Assembly (NCBI GenBank): GCA_947565915.1 | Contig: CANOHY010000032.1 | Location: 1-21,742, forward strand | Reading direction: 5' to 3' | Source of the DNA: an uncultured Eggerthellaceae bacterium | Lineage (GTDB): Bacteria > Actinomycetota > Coriobacteriia > Coriobacteriales > Eggerthellaceae | Length of the DNA stretch: 21,742 nt | In this document: positions 7,584 to 15,760 of the stretch, piece after piece | How positions within the stretch are numbered: the stretch's first letter is position 1 | Layout: each line of letters starts with the position of its first letter | Notes under the pieces: model-generated | Told to the model about the DNA's origin: nothing | Database searches by the model: none | Seen by the model: only the letters and a program-made list of their open reading frames with translations | Position numbers and translations under genes: made by a program

Positions 7584-7976
7584 CTACGCGTAGATCTTCT
7601 CTTTGACGATTGGCCGAGACGGAGAGCTCGTCCAATCCTGATAGCTTCCTTCGTACAGGAAGAGGTTCGTGAAACCCTGCGAGCCCAGCATCTCGCATGC
7701 GAGCTTCGAATGGTATCCGGTTTGGCACATCACGATGGCTGGCGTCCATTGGAAGATATGCGCCTCCTTGAAGCGCAATCCCAAAGCACGCGCCATCTCG
7801 ATGGACTTGTCGGGACCTTGTGGACCTACGGTGCGGTTCTTCACCACATCGAAGGGAATGTTGATGGCGCCTGGAACATGGCCCGCGCTATAGTAGGCAG
7901 AAGGACGCACGTCCACTATCGGCATATCGTTCATATGCTCTGCAACGAATGCCGCATCGACAACCTGGTAAGCCAT
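7584..7976 (-). CDS. Single-domain rhodanese-like sulfurtransferase
   Basis: The 130-residue protein is one rhodanese fold: DMPIVDVRPSAYYSAGHVPGAINIP (about 17-41), then the active-site loop CQTGYHS (84-90) with Cys84 as the sulfur-carrying residue, and a C-terminal LYEGSYQDW (108-115) typical of the domain. Many rhodaneses have Arg where this loop has His89, so sulfur-donor preference may differ; the acceptor is unknown. ATG at 7976 is preferred because GAGGG lies 6 nt upstream and the domain begins directly after it. An in-frame ATG at 8102 would add 42 residues without domain character and has a poor ribosome site. It has its own terminator. Confidence 0.88.
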   Translation of the reverse strand: MAYQVVDAAFVAEHMNDMPIVDVRPSAYYSAGHVPGAINIPFDVVKNRTVGPQGPDKSIEMARALGLRFKEAHIFQWTPAIVMCQTGYHSKLACEMLGSQGFTNLFLYEGSYQDWTSSPSRPIVKEKIYA

Positions 7977-8203
7977 GGCAATCCCTCGCTTTCCACTCGT
8001 CTTGCGGGCATGCCCTGCGCAACCCGCACCTTCCCCATCAGTGTAGGAAGCGAAAACGGCTGGCAGATCAGCAAAGGCAAGCAGTTGAGCGGCAGTTGCC
8101 ATATGGTTCCAAGCTGGTGGCGAGGTTGATCCCGAATCGTTTATCTAACAGAGCGCGAAAGCTCGAATAGCTGCTGGCGCTTGGATTGCCAAGGCCCGGC
8201 TCG

Positions 8204-11200
8204 CTAGCTTTGCAATTGGTCGTGGCCTAAGCGCCTCTTCGCAGCTTGCACCACCAGGCGAATGCGATTCTCGCGATTGAGCGCCGATGCCTCGGGATCA
8301 TAGTCGATCACGGTTATGGCGAGTTCAGGGAACTTGCGCTTGAGCTGATGCAGGGCGCCGCGCGATTGCACATGCCCCTTCAGGCATCCGAAGCTTTGCA
8401 AGTAGACGACATCGTGAATGCCCGCATCGCAGAATGCCTGCAGTTGCTCGAGATAGCGCACGTCATCGCCTTGGATGAGCGCCGGATTGGGCAAAACAGG
8501 ACGCGCGCCAAGCGCTTCCAAAAGCTCGAACAGCCCATCGTTGAGCGCAGGTTGGAAGCACATGAGCGCGTTGCCCACTATGCCGATTCGCGGTGGAACG
8601 CGCTGCTCGTCAGGCTCCGATTGGCAGCAGCTCTCGATTCCCGCCAGATTCGCATATGCGTTTGGAACATCTACCCATTCCACCTGCACAGGGTGGCCCA
8701 AAGCACGCTCCACCATAAGCGGCACCGCATCGAGCATGCAGCCCTTGCAAACTGACGGCAGCTGAATGCTCGAGGATGCTGCACCGCTACGGATGCTATC
8801 GATCACTTGCGCTGCCAAGGCTTGCGCGGGCAAACAGGTGTCCTTGATAGTGTCACGGCGCATGGTGGTCGGGTCGCTCTCGAGCACCGTTGCTGCGAAC
8901 GAAGTGGGCGCTTGCCGCTGCGAATCGGAAGATGCCCCAGACGAGTGCTCTCCTTCGTCGCTCGCCGAGCAATCTATCCGCGTGAGCTCTTCGCCTGGTC
9001 GCTCGCCGAGCACGTCCGTCTGACGCCGATGCGCAGGCGCGCGCATCTCGATAGCCGTTGCCAATGTGCGCAATCGAATGCGGATATGCTCCAAGTCCAC
9101 TATGTCGTCGACCTTCAGCACCGTGCAGGGACGATCGACCTCGGCAAGGATATCGCCCACCTTCGCATAGGAGATGGCATCGTAGCCGCACCCGAAAGGC
9201 TGAAGCCCTACTACGTCCAGCTGCGAATGCGCCGCAGCAAACGTTGCCGCGGCCACGAAGCGCTTGGCAGCGCGCCAATCGTTATCGGCAAGCGGCGGCT
9301 TCGGCTGCGTGCGCAAGATGGATTCAAGCCCGCGCAAGCTCAGCACGGCGAACCCGAGCTTTTGCAGCTCCTCGTCGATGCCCTTCGAAACGGCGCGATC
9401 GCTTGCATACGAGCGACCCAAGAACACGATGCCATGACGAGACTGGTCGCTCTCGATCCAGTCGAGCGCCTTCTTGGTCGCTTGTGCCACCTTCTGCTCG
9501 TAGCGCTCTTGCGCCACGCGGCCCCGCTCGAGCGCGCGTGCCACCTCGCCTGGCTGCAGCGGAGCACCTGCCCACTGCGCCAAAGGCCCGATTGCCTCTT
9601 CCAAGATGCCAACCGACGCGGCATCTTCCGCTATGGCCTTCGGCTTGTAGCTAACCAGCTCAGGGATGAGCAGCTTCGGCATGGCCGGTTCGAGATTATC
9701 GGCCAACGCGTGGGCGTATCCGCTGCTCACCGCACAATGCGACTTCCTCTCGTAGGTGGGCATGAATACGGAATCCACGCCTTCCTCGACCAAGTCGAAA
9801 TAGCGCAGATGCGCGAGCTTGGCTGGGTAGCATACGCTTTCCGAAGGCATGGTTTCCCATGCTTCGCTTGCATGCACCTGCTCGCTCGCCACAGACGCAA
9901 CGGCAACGCGAAAGCCCAATGCAAGCAGAACCTCGTGCCAAAACGGCACGGTGGCGTAGAGCTCCATGGCATTCATGAGGCCGATGGCAACACTGCTTCG
10001 CAGCGAATCGGCCTCAACAGCCATGCCTTCATATGCGCCGAGCAGCTCACGCTCGAGCGCCACGATGTTGGGAGCACCATTTGCCAACGAGCCTGAATTG
10101 GCCATATCTGAGGAAGGCGAATCTACATCTGATGTGACGCTGTCGATTCTGCAGCCCACAAACGCAGGTGAAATCTCGTCCTGGTTAGAAGAAGAACTAG
10201 GTTCGTTAAAGATTTCGCCGTCGCGTTTGGGTGCGAAGCCAAGGCGGCGCGCATTAGGAGCAGATTCGCCATCCTCTTTCGCATCGCTGACAGCACGAGC
10301 GAGGATGCCCTTGTCGCCGCTTGCGCAGCCGGCTGAAGACGCTTCGGCTGAAGCAGCGTTTTCCGGCGAGCAGCTATAGGCGACAGGGGCAGCTCCACTC
10401 TTGTTCTTAAGATGAGCTTGGGAACTGGCTCGGCGCTCGAGCTCGAGCTGGCCATTGTCGCATCGGTTTCCGCTGATGAACGTCTGATGCCCAGCCTGGA
10501 TAACCGAAAGCGCGCACGCGTTGCTGCAACCCGTGCACTCCAGCGATCGACGCTTGAATTCGAGGTCGTGCAGCTCATCCACGCCCAAAAGCGAACTCTG
10601 CTCCGAAAGCAGATCACCTTTGCTGTTAGCTCGGTCGAGCGCTGTGAGAGCAGCACCTATCGCACCCATCAAGTGCGCCTGATACAGCCGTATGGGCTCG
10701 CATCCGCAAGCAAGCTCGAAAGCACGCAGCACAGCATCGGATTTGAAGGCGCCACCCTGAACCATGATGCGATTTCCCATGGAGGCCACGCGTTCGGCGC
10801 CGATGATGCGATACAAGGCGTTCTGAATGACAGAATAGGCCACGCCCGCAGCGATATCGTCAAGGGCGGCACCGACTTTCTGCGCATGACGCACGCGCGA
10901 GGTCATGAAAACGGTGCAGCGCATGCCCAGGTCAACCGGGTTCTTCGCCTTCAGCGCAAGCCCAGCGAACCGGGAGGGCGACGTGCGCAGCGAGTAGGCT
11001 GTGCCCTCAACGAACGCGCCGCATCCGCTCGAGCATGCCTCGTTCAGCACAGCGTCAACCACCTGGCCGTCCTTCACCCAAAGCGCCTTCATGTCCTGGC
11101 CGCCGATATCCAGCACGAACGAGACGTCGGGGCATGCTTGCGTGGCCGCACGCAGATGGGCGGCGGTTTCCACCACGCCAGAATCGATTCCGAACATCGC

Positions 11201-12388
11201 GCGGATGAGCTTCTCTCCATAACCAGTGGCAGTCGCATGGGCAATCCAGCAAGTGGGATCAGCACCCTTGCATACTGGCCGCAGCAACTCTCGATGCATG
11301 CGCTCCAGCATGTCGCGCAACGTCTTCAGCGTGTCGCCGCCCGTCGGCTCGTATAGGTCATATACCAAGTCGCCTTCGGAATCGACGCAAGCCAGCTTCA
11401 CCGTGGTCGACCCCGCATCGATGCCCAAGCAAAGCGGACCCTTCGCATCGATGGTCCTCTTGGTGGGATAAGCATGCTGACCATGGCGAGCCTTGAAGTC
11501 CTCGTATTCCTGTTCGCTTTGGAAAAGGGGTGGAAGCCGTTCCAGGTCGCTCTCGAGGCCTTCCAACTGATCGAGGCGCTTGATGAGCTCGGCAAGCTCG
11601 ATGGAATCGGCGCCTTCTTCGCGCGCGAGCAAGGCGGCACCGCGCACCGTGAACAGATGCGCATCGGGCGGCTTGATGCCCTGGGCCTTGGTGAGCCCCA
11701 GCTTCTTCCTGAATTGCGTCGCCAAGGCAGAGATATGCTCCAGCGGACCGCCCAAGAACACCACCGTGCCCCGCAGCGGACGTCCGCAAGCCAAACCACC
11801 AAGCGTTTGGCGAACCACCGCGTCGAGCGCGCTCGCGGCTATGTCGGCTTTCGAAGCACCGGCATTGATCAAAGGGCGCACGTCGGTTTGAGCGAACACG
11901 GCGCAGCGCGAGGCGATGGGATAGATGCGGCTCGACCCGTAGGCAAGCCTGCTCATATCTGCGGCGCGCACTCCCAACATGAAGGCAATCGTATCGATGA
12001 AGCCGCCAGTCCCGCCCGCGCAGGTGGCGTTCATGCGCTGCTCCAAGCCACCGCTCAGGTAGATCACCTTGGCATCTTCGCCGCCCAACTCGATAACGGC
12101 ATCAGCCTGCGGGTAGTCTTGCTGCACGGCTGTGGTGGTAGCCACGACCTCTTGGACGAAGGGAATGCCCAGGCTCTCTGCGATGCCTATGCCAGCCGAG
12201 CCGGTGATGGCAGGTTCCACCTGCATGTCGCCCAAGCGCCAGTGCAAGTTGTGCAGCACCTCATGCAGCGTCTTCGCGATGTTCGAGCTGTGACGCCGAT
12301 ACTGCGAGGTCATCACCTTGCCATCCTCGTCAAGCACCACCAGCTTGATGGTCTTGGAACCAGCATCTATGCCCAAGCGATAAGCCAA
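8204..12388 (-). CDS. Giant acyl-CoA dehydratase activase-related protein (two BcrA/BadF ATPase domains + DUF2229/HgdB-like part)
   Basis: The protein has 1394 residues. ATPase domain 1 (about 1-262) has GIDAGSKTIKLVV, the cluster-ligand region ATCAGGTGGF (Cys123) and ASRCAVFAQTDV (Cys162). Domain 2 (about 318-585) has GIDAGSTTVKLA, LDIGGQDMKA, ACSSGCGAF (Cys452/456) and MRCTVFMTS (Cys491). ECTGCSNAC (617-625) follows, then a long variable linker (about 650-775), then a DUF2229/HgdB-like region with GLQPFGCGYDAISY (1061-1074), KGC (1215-1217) and QSFGCLKG (1331-1338). Known activases use ATP to drive an electron from a [4Fe-4S] cluster into 2-hydroxyacyl-CoA or benzoyl-CoA reductase-type enzymes; the target of these giant homologues is not known. 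No separate dehydratase subunits are nearby. The start is TTG at 12388 with AGGA 6 nt upstream. A palindromic repeat lies in frame in the linker. Confidence 0.88.
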   Translation of the reverse strand: MAYRLGIDAGSKTIKLVVLDEDGKVMTSQYRRHSSNIAKTLHEVLHNLHWRLGDMQVEPAITGSAGIGIAESLGIPFVQEVVATTTAVQQDYPQADAVIELGGEDAKVIYLSGGLEQRMNATCAGGTGGFIDTIAFMLGVRAADMSRLAYGSSRIYPIASRCAVFAQTDVRPLINAGASKADIAASALDAVVRQTLGGLACGRPLRGTVVFLGGPLEHISALATQFRKKLGLTKAQGIKPPDAHLFTVRGAALLAREEGADSIELAELIKRLDQLEGLESDLERLPPLFQSEQEYEDFKARHGQHAYPTKRTIDAKGPLCLGIDAGSTTVKLACVDSEGDLVYDLYEPTGGDTLKTLRDMLERMHRELLRPVCKGADPTCWIAHATATGYGEKLIRAMFGIDSGVVETAAHLRAATQACPDVSFVLDIGGQDMKALWVKDGQVVDAVLNEACSSGCGAFVEGTAYSLRTSPSRFAGLALKAKNPVDLGMRCTVFMTSRVRHAQKVGAALDDIAAGVAYSVIQNALYRIIGAERVASMGNRIMVQGGAFKSDAVLRAFELACGCEPIRLYQAHLMGAIGAALTALDRANSKGDLLSEQSSLLGVDELHDLEFKRRSLECTGCSNACALSVIQAGHQTFISGNRCDNGQLELERRASSQAHLKNKSGAAPVAYSCSPENAASAEASSAGCASGDKGILARAVSDAKEDGESAPNARRLGFAPKRDGEIFNEPSSSSNQDEISPAFVGCRIDSVTSDVDSPSSDMANSGSLANGAPNIVALERELLGAYEGMAVEADSLRSSVAIGLMNAMELYATVPFWHEVLLALGFRVAVASVASEQVHASEAWETMPSESVCYPAKLAHLRYFDLVEEGVDSVFMPTYERKSHCAVSSGYAHALADNLEPAMPKLLIPELVSYKPKAIAEDAASVGILEEAIGPLAQWAGAPLQPGEVARALERGRVAQERYEQKVAQATKKALDWIESDQSRHGIVFLGRSYASDRAVSKGIDEELQKLGFAVLSLRGLESILRTQPKPPLADNDWRAAKRFVAAATFAAAHSQLDVVGLQPFGCGYDAISYAKVGDILAEVDRPCTVLKVDDIVDLEHIRIRLRTLATAIEMRAPAHRRQTDVLGERPGEELTRIDCSASDEGEHSSGASSDSQRQAPTSFAATVLESDPTTMRRDTIKDTCLPAQALAAQVIDSIRSGAASSSIQLPSVCKGCMLDAVPLMVERALGHPVQVEWVDVPNAYANLAGIESCCQSEPDEQRVPPRIGIVGNALMCFQPALNDGLFELLEALGARPVLPNPALIQGDDVRYLEQLQAFCDAGIHDVVYLQSFGCLKGHVQSRGALHQLKRKFPELAITVIDYDPEASALNRENRIRLVVQAAKRRLGHDQLQS
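10144..10254. repeat. Dispersed palindromic element, copy 2 (long form, inside a gene)
   Basis: This copy matches 428-504 but has about 34 extra bases in the middle. GGTGAAATC (10167-10175) pairs with GATTTCGCC (10211-10219), and an inner stem CCTGGTT/AACTAGG (10180-10186, 10195-10201) closes on loop AGAAGAAG. The stem is kept although bases differ from copy 1 (A-T replaces G-C at the last shared pair). The element is read in frame as about residues 711-748 of the activase protein (ARRLGFAPKRDGE... to ...VGCRID), inside its variable linker, with no stop codon. Confidence 0.7.
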
Positions 12389-12422
12389 CTCGTGTCCTGT
12401 TCAACGTCGTATCTCGGGTTCC

Positions 12423-12452
12423 ATCATAGGAAAACGGCTGTCATTGATGCAA
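12423..12452 (-). promoter_or_regulatory. Possible promoter of the activase gene
   Basis: On the minus strand TATGAT (12423-12428, five of six bases of the -10 consensus) is preceded after 18 bp by TTGCAT (12447-12452), a weak -35. It would place the RNA start about 28 nt before the TTG start codon. No other promoter-like pair was seen in this gap. Confidence 0.35.
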
Positions 12453-12521
12453 CTGGGCAATGGAGCGAATAGCCAAAACTCGAAAAAGCTACCCAATTCG
12501 ACTACTGCATGCGTCGAAAAC

Positions 12522-12542
12522 GAATCGGATAGGAGCCGATTC
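12522..12542 (-). repeat. Hairpin GAATCGG/CCGATTC
   Basis: A perfect 7-bp stem (12522-12528 and 12536-12542) has a 7-nt loop. On the minus strand it is followed by GTTTTCG, so it could be a weak back-up terminator behind the strong one at 12619-12652. The T tract is short and the role is uncertain. Confidence 0.35.
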
Positions 12543-12618
12543 CCAGAGCCGACCATGCGCCGGACTCGCAACGAGCCTGCACCAAATACTCATCGGGCAT
12601 GCGCCAAACACGTACCAG

Positions 12619-12652
12619 AAAAAAACAGGCCAGAGCACGACGCTCTGGCCTG
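12619..12652 (-). terminator. Rho-independent terminator of the tRNA-Thr transcript
   Basis: A perfect 11-bp stem, CAGGCCAGAGC (12626-12636) and GCTCTGGCCTG (12642-12652), has a 5-nt loop. On the minus strand it is followed directly by seven T residues. It begins 9 nt after the tRNA CCA end, which is a textbook arrangement. Confidence 0.92.
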
Positions 12653-12661
12653 GGCTTTTGC

Positions 12662-12737
12662 TGGAGCCAACGAGCGGACTCGAACCGCTGACCTGCTCAT
12701 TACGAGTGAGCTGCTCTACCAACTGAGCCACGTTGGC
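12662..12737 (-). tRNA. tRNA-Thr (anticodon CGT)
   Basis: The 76-nt cloverleaf is complete: acceptor GCCAACG/CGTTGGC, D-stem GCTC/GAGC, anticodon stem GCTCA/TGAGC with loop CTCGTAA (anticodon CGT, reading ACG), T-stem AGCGG/CCGCT with TTCGAGT, and an encoded CCA after discriminator T. It has its own promoter upstream and terminator downstream, so it is a single-gene transcript. Confidence 0.96.
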
Positions 12738-12764
12738 ACATGCACTTCGCAAATGCGATACCGC

Positions 12765-12793
12765 ATTATATATAAGTTGCGATGAGCTTGCAA
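12765..12793 (-). promoter_or_regulatory. Promoter of tRNA-Thr
   Basis: On the minus strand a perfect TATAAT (12765-12770) is preceded after exactly 17 bp by TTGCAA (12788-12793), which matches four of six bases of the -35 consensus. The predicted RNA start lies about 20 nt before the mature tRNA 5' end. This is the strongest sigma-70-type promoter in the window. Confidence 0.8.
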
Positions 12794-12900
12794 TTGACGA
12801 AGCGCCCATCACAAAACATGCGAGAGTCGCGTCACCGATTCCCCGCATATCTCGCAAACCGAAGAAGCTGCATGCGCTTGCGAGCGGGCAAGCCACCCGG

Positions 12901-12925
12901 AACCTTACCAAACCTTACCGTAACC
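12901..12925. repeat. Tandem AACCTTACC repeat upstream of the kinase operon
   Basis: AACCTTACC occurs at 12901-12909 and 12911-12919, one helical turn (10 bp) apart, and a partial third unit (GTAACC) follows. It lies about 50-70 bp before the candidate -10 box of the fhaA operon, on the side where an activator or repressor could bind. A regulatory role is inference only. Confidence 0.35.
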
Positions 12926-12946
12926 TCCGTTTCCTGTGGAGAGTGG

Positions 12947-12974
12947 CGGACGCGTGCCCAAACTACGTTACAAT
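12947..12974 (+). promoter_or_regulatory. Candidate promoter of the FHA-PP2C-RodA-PbpA-PknB operon
   Basis: TACAAT at 12969-12974 matches five of six bases of the -10 consensus. The only -35-like bases at suitable spacing are CGGACG (12947-12952, 16 bp), which is a poor match. The expected 5' leader would be about 50 nt. An activator-dependent or alternative-sigma promoter is possible. Confidence 0.3.
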
Positions 12975-13031
12975 CGGGGAAGATGACCCAGGGAAAACGA
13001 CTCATGCCAACGCAGCGAACAAGGAGTACCA

Positions 13032-14078
13032 ATGGGGATTTTCTCGAGGTTCGAAGATAGGATGGAGGACACCGTGGAAGGCGCTGCCTCGCACATGTCC
13101 AAGGCACCTATCTCGCCTGTCCAGATAGCAAAGCGAGCCGAGCGCCAGATGCGCCGCGAAACCATGGTGGGCGCAGGCAAGGAATATGCTCCCACCTTGT
13201 ACACAGTGCTGGTGAATCCCGAAGACGATGCACGGCTCTTCGGCTACTATCCCACCTTGGCTGGCGAAACCGAAACCTACCTCAAGGCGAAGGCAGCCGA
13301 GCAGGGCTTGGCCATGGATGGCGACCCTCTCGTGCGCTTCATCGTGGACGAGGGCTTGCGCCATGGCAAGTTCGACATCGTGGCTGAAGTGGTGGCTGCG
13401 CCCATCATCAAGCAGCTGCGCGCCGAGGAGATGCATCATTACGGGCTTGCGCCCGAACCGCACGCAGCAGCTGCGCCAGCCACGGGCAGGGCCCATGCGC
13501 CGCATGGAGCGCGAGCAGCCGCAGCTGCACCAAGCCCCGGCTTCGCCTCGGACGGATACGACGACTATGGCCAAGGCTACGACGAGCCTTACGGCAGCGA
13601 GCCCTATGGCGGCGATTCGTACGACTACGGCTACAGCGAAGAATACGGCGACGACTACGACGAGCAAGCTGGCTACGACGACTACGGCGACTACGATGGC
13701 TATGAGAGCCAGCAGCCCATGCGGCCAAGCCCCACCGTGGCCTATGCTGGCAACGCCAAGCGCCACGACGGAACCCCTGACTATCGCAAGGTGCATGCGC
13801 GCCTGGTATCGCGCAGCAACCATCGGCCCTACGACCTGGCCGGCAGCGTGGTGACCTTGGGACGCGAATCGGCGAACGACATCTCGGTGAAGGACGTCTC
13901 CGCCTCGCGCTACCATGCCGAGCTGAAGATGACCCCGCAAGGGGCTTGGGTGGTAACCGACCTGAACTCGACCAATGGCACGCTGGTCAATGGCACGAAG
14001 GTTGCATCGCAGCCCCTCTACCCCGGCGACGTCATCACCATCGGCAAGACCGACTTCGAGTTCACCGTGGCCCAATAA
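13032..14078 (+). CDS. fhaA: FhaA-like protein: DUF3662 domain + FHA domain
   Basis: The 348-residue cytoplasmic protein has three parts: an N-terminal DUF3662 domain (about 1-130, starting MGIFSRFEDRMEDTVEG), a Tyr/Asp/Gly-rich linker (about 173-225), and a C-terminal FHA domain (about 267-345). The FHA phosphothreonine-binding residues are present: GRES (277-280), SRYH (302-305) and NSTNGT (322-327). In mycobacteria FhaA binds phosphorylated partners of the kinase/wall-synthesis system (known). The start ATG at 13032 follows AAGGAG. It is the first gene of the operon, 34 bp before fhaB. The linker DNA repeats GACTACGGC-like units, and its many tyrosines could mediate assembly (inference). 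Confidence 0.9.
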   Translation: MGIFSRFEDRMEDTVEGAASHMSKAPISPVQIAKRAERQMRRETMVGAGKEYAPTLYTVLVNPEDDARLFGYYPTLAGETETYLKAKAAEQGLAMDGDPLVRFIVDEGLRHGKFDIVAEVVAAPIIKQLRAEEMHHYGLAPEPHAAAAPATGRAHAPHGARAAAAAPSPGFASDGYDDYGQGYDEPYGSEPYGGDSYDYGYSEEYGDDYDEQAGYDDYGDYDGYESQQPMRPSPTVAYAGNAKRHDGTPDYRKVHARLVSRSNHRPYDLAGSVVTLGRESANDISVKDVSASRYHAELKMTPQGAWVVTDLNSTNGTLVNGTKVASQPLYPGDVITIGKTDFEFTVAQ

Positions 14079-14111
14079 GCCTGCGGTCGCTCTGCTTTCG
14101 AAGGAGTTATC

Positions 14112-14528
14112 GTGATCGACGTCGTGCTCTTGATCGGGCGCCTTTTGTTCGTTGCCATGCTATACCTGTTCCTGTTCGCCATCATGCGCACGGGCATTGG
14201 CCTGGTGCGCGGCCAGCGCAAGAAGGAGCGCACGTGGAACCTCTCCGTTGAGAAAGGGCCCAAGGAGCTGCGCGGCGTGTCAATCGTGGTGCACGGCCCC
14301 GTGGTGGTAGGGCGCTCTCCCAATGCCGACATAGTGATAGGCGCGGGATACGTTTCGGCACGCCATGCTCGCTTCGTGCTGATGGGGCAGAACCTCTTCG
14401 TGGAAGATCTTGGATCCACGAACGGAACCGCCGTTGACGGTCAGCTTATCGACGAGCCCACTTCGCTGGTCGACGGCGACGTGGTGACCATTGGCGACGT
14501 GTCCATTCGCGTGAGGCACAGCAAATGA
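14112..14528 (+). CDS. fhaB: FhaB/FipA-like membrane-anchored FHA protein
   Basis: The 138-residue protein has one N-terminal membrane helix (about 4-30) and a cytoplasmic FHA domain (about 63-135) with VVGRSPNADI, SARHARF and LGSTNGT, the residues that bind phosphothreonine. In mycobacteria the corresponding FipA/FhaB protein is a kinase substrate linked to division and elongation complexes (known); the same role here is inference. The start is GTG at 14112 with AAGGAG 5 nt upstream. Its stop overlaps the next gene start as ATGA, indicating translational coupling with the phosphatase. Confidence 0.9.
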   Translation: MIDVVLLIGRLLFVAMLYLFLFAIMRTGIGLVRGQRKKERTWNLSVEKGPKELRGVSIVVHGPVVVGRSPNADIVIGAGYVSARHARFVLMGQNLFVEDLGSTNGTAVDGQLIDEPTSLVDGDVVTIGDVSIRVRHSK

Positions 14529-15760
14529 CGCCGAGCTTCTCACAGAGCACCGAGGCAACGGAAGCCCTGACCTCCTTCGGCAGCCGTACCGACATCGGTC
14601 TGACCCGCGAGCAGAACGAGGATTCGCTCGTGGTGGCCGCGCCGCTATTCGTGGTGGCCGATGGCATGGGCGGTCACGAGGCTGGCGAGGTGGCATCCGA
14701 GATTGCCGTGAGCGCCATCAGCGAATATGCGCCTTCCACCGCCGATGCTGAGGCGCTGGGCCATGCGGTGGAAGTTGCCAACCGCGAGGTGATCGATGCC
14801 ACGCTTTCCGGCCGCGGGCGCGAGGGCATGGGCACCACCTGCACGGCGGCCATTCTGGAAGGCAATCGCTTGGTCATTGCCCAAGTGGGCGACTCGCGCG
14901 CCTACGTGCTGCACGATGGCAAGCTCTCGCAGATCACGCGCGACCATAGCCTGGTGGCCGATATGGTGGAATCGGGTCAGATCACGCGCGAGCAAGCCCG
15001 CTACCACCCCAACCGCTCCGTCATCACGCGCGCATTGGGCAGCGATGTGAACATGCAGCCCGACCTCTACGAGATAACCATCGAGGAAGGCGACCGCGTG
15101 CTGCTGTGCTCCGATGGCCTGACCTCCATGCTGCTCGACGAGGAGATTCGCGACGTCATGGTAGCCAATCCCGACCCCCAGGCCTGCGCCGAGGGACTGG
15201 TGGAAGCCGCGCTGGCTGCCGGTGGCCTGGACAACGTAACGGTGATTGTCGTCAAAGCCGACGACGCGCGTCCGAAGCAGCAGCGCAAGATGGCGCGGCG
15301 CACGAAGATTACCCTTGCTTGCGTTCTGGTAGCCGTAGTGGCTTGCATCGCGCTAGCCGTTTGGGGAGGCATGCGCTACCTGTACAACTCGGCTTATTTG
15401 GCAGAAAGCGACCAAGGCTACGTGCAGGTTTACCGCGGCGTGCCTGGCGAGGTATTGGGATTCAGCTATTCGCTTCTGGTAGAGAGCACTGATATCCCCG
15501 TTGACGAGCTCAACTCGAGCGCAGCCGACAACATCCGCAACAACTTGCGCGTTGGCAGCTTGGACGAAGCGCTCGACTTGGTGAAGTCGTATCGCGAGCA
15601 GATCAAGGATCGCCACAGCGCGCCCACGGCGGGGTCGGGCTCGCCCGATTCAGCTGCAGATTCGAACGCGCCCGATGCGCCCGCAGGCCAAGACGCTGCT
15701 GATGCGACCGTGAATCAAGACGCTTCTAGCCAGCAAGCAGCGCAAGGCGGTGGCCAATGA
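14525..15760 (+). CDS. pstP: PP2C-type Ser/Thr protein phosphatase (PstP/PrpC-like), membrane-anchored
   Basis: The protein has 411 residues. The catalytic PP2C domain (about 15-245) has all metal-binding motifs: RTDIGLTREQNEDS (21-34), VVADGMGGHE (43-52), GTTCTAA (103-109), VGDSRAYVL (121-129), CSDGLT (195-200) and GLDNVTV (234-240). A basic juxtamembrane stretch, one membrane helix (about 262-283) and an extracellular part ending in an Ala/Asp/Gln-rich tail follow. Known PstP/PrpC enzymes remove phosphates from PASTA kinases and their substrates, using Mn2+. The gene overlaps fhaB at its start and the RodA-PbpA gene at its end (both ATGA), so the kinase antagonist and the wall synthase are made in coupled amounts. 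Confidence 0.94.
   Translation: MTPSFSQSTEATEALTSFGSRTDIGLTREQNEDSLVVAAPLFVVADGMGGHEAGEVASEIAVSAISEYAPSTADAEALGHAVEVANREVIDATLSGRGREGMGTTCTAAILEGNRLVIAQVGDSRAYVLHDGKLSQITRDHSLVADMVESGQITREQARYHPNRSVITRALGSDVNMQPDLYEITIEEGDRVLLCSDGLTSMLLDEEIRDVMVANPDPQACAEGLVEAALAAGGLDNVTVIVVKADDARPKQQRKMARRTKITLACVLVAVVACIALAVWGGMRYLYNSAYLAESDQGYVQVYRGVPGEVLGFSYSLLVESTDIPVDELNSSAADNIRNNLRVGSLDEALDLVKSYREQIKDRHSAPTAGSGSPDSAADSNAPDAPAGQDAADATVNQDASSQQAAQGGGQ

Noticed and set aside
8807..10096. A 429-codon plus-strand frame opposite the activase gene
   Set aside because: The composition is Arg/His/Leu-rich without domains, and the opposite strand carries conserved cysteine motifs over the same bases.
12489..12911. 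Minus-strand frame containing NVAQLVEQLTRNEQVSGSSPLVGSSKS
   Set aside because: It reads through the tRNA-Thr gene on its own strand, a common spurious ORF.
13552..13710. Repeated GACTACGGC-like units considered as a CRISPR-like or tandem repeat array
   Set aside because: They are codons of the Tyr/Asp/Gly-rich linker of fhaA with irregular spacing and no spacers.
13002..14075. A 357-codon minus-strand frame opposite fhaA
   Set aside because: It is a mirror of the FHA gene; its valine-rich run is the antisense of the Tyr/Asp/Gly linker codons.
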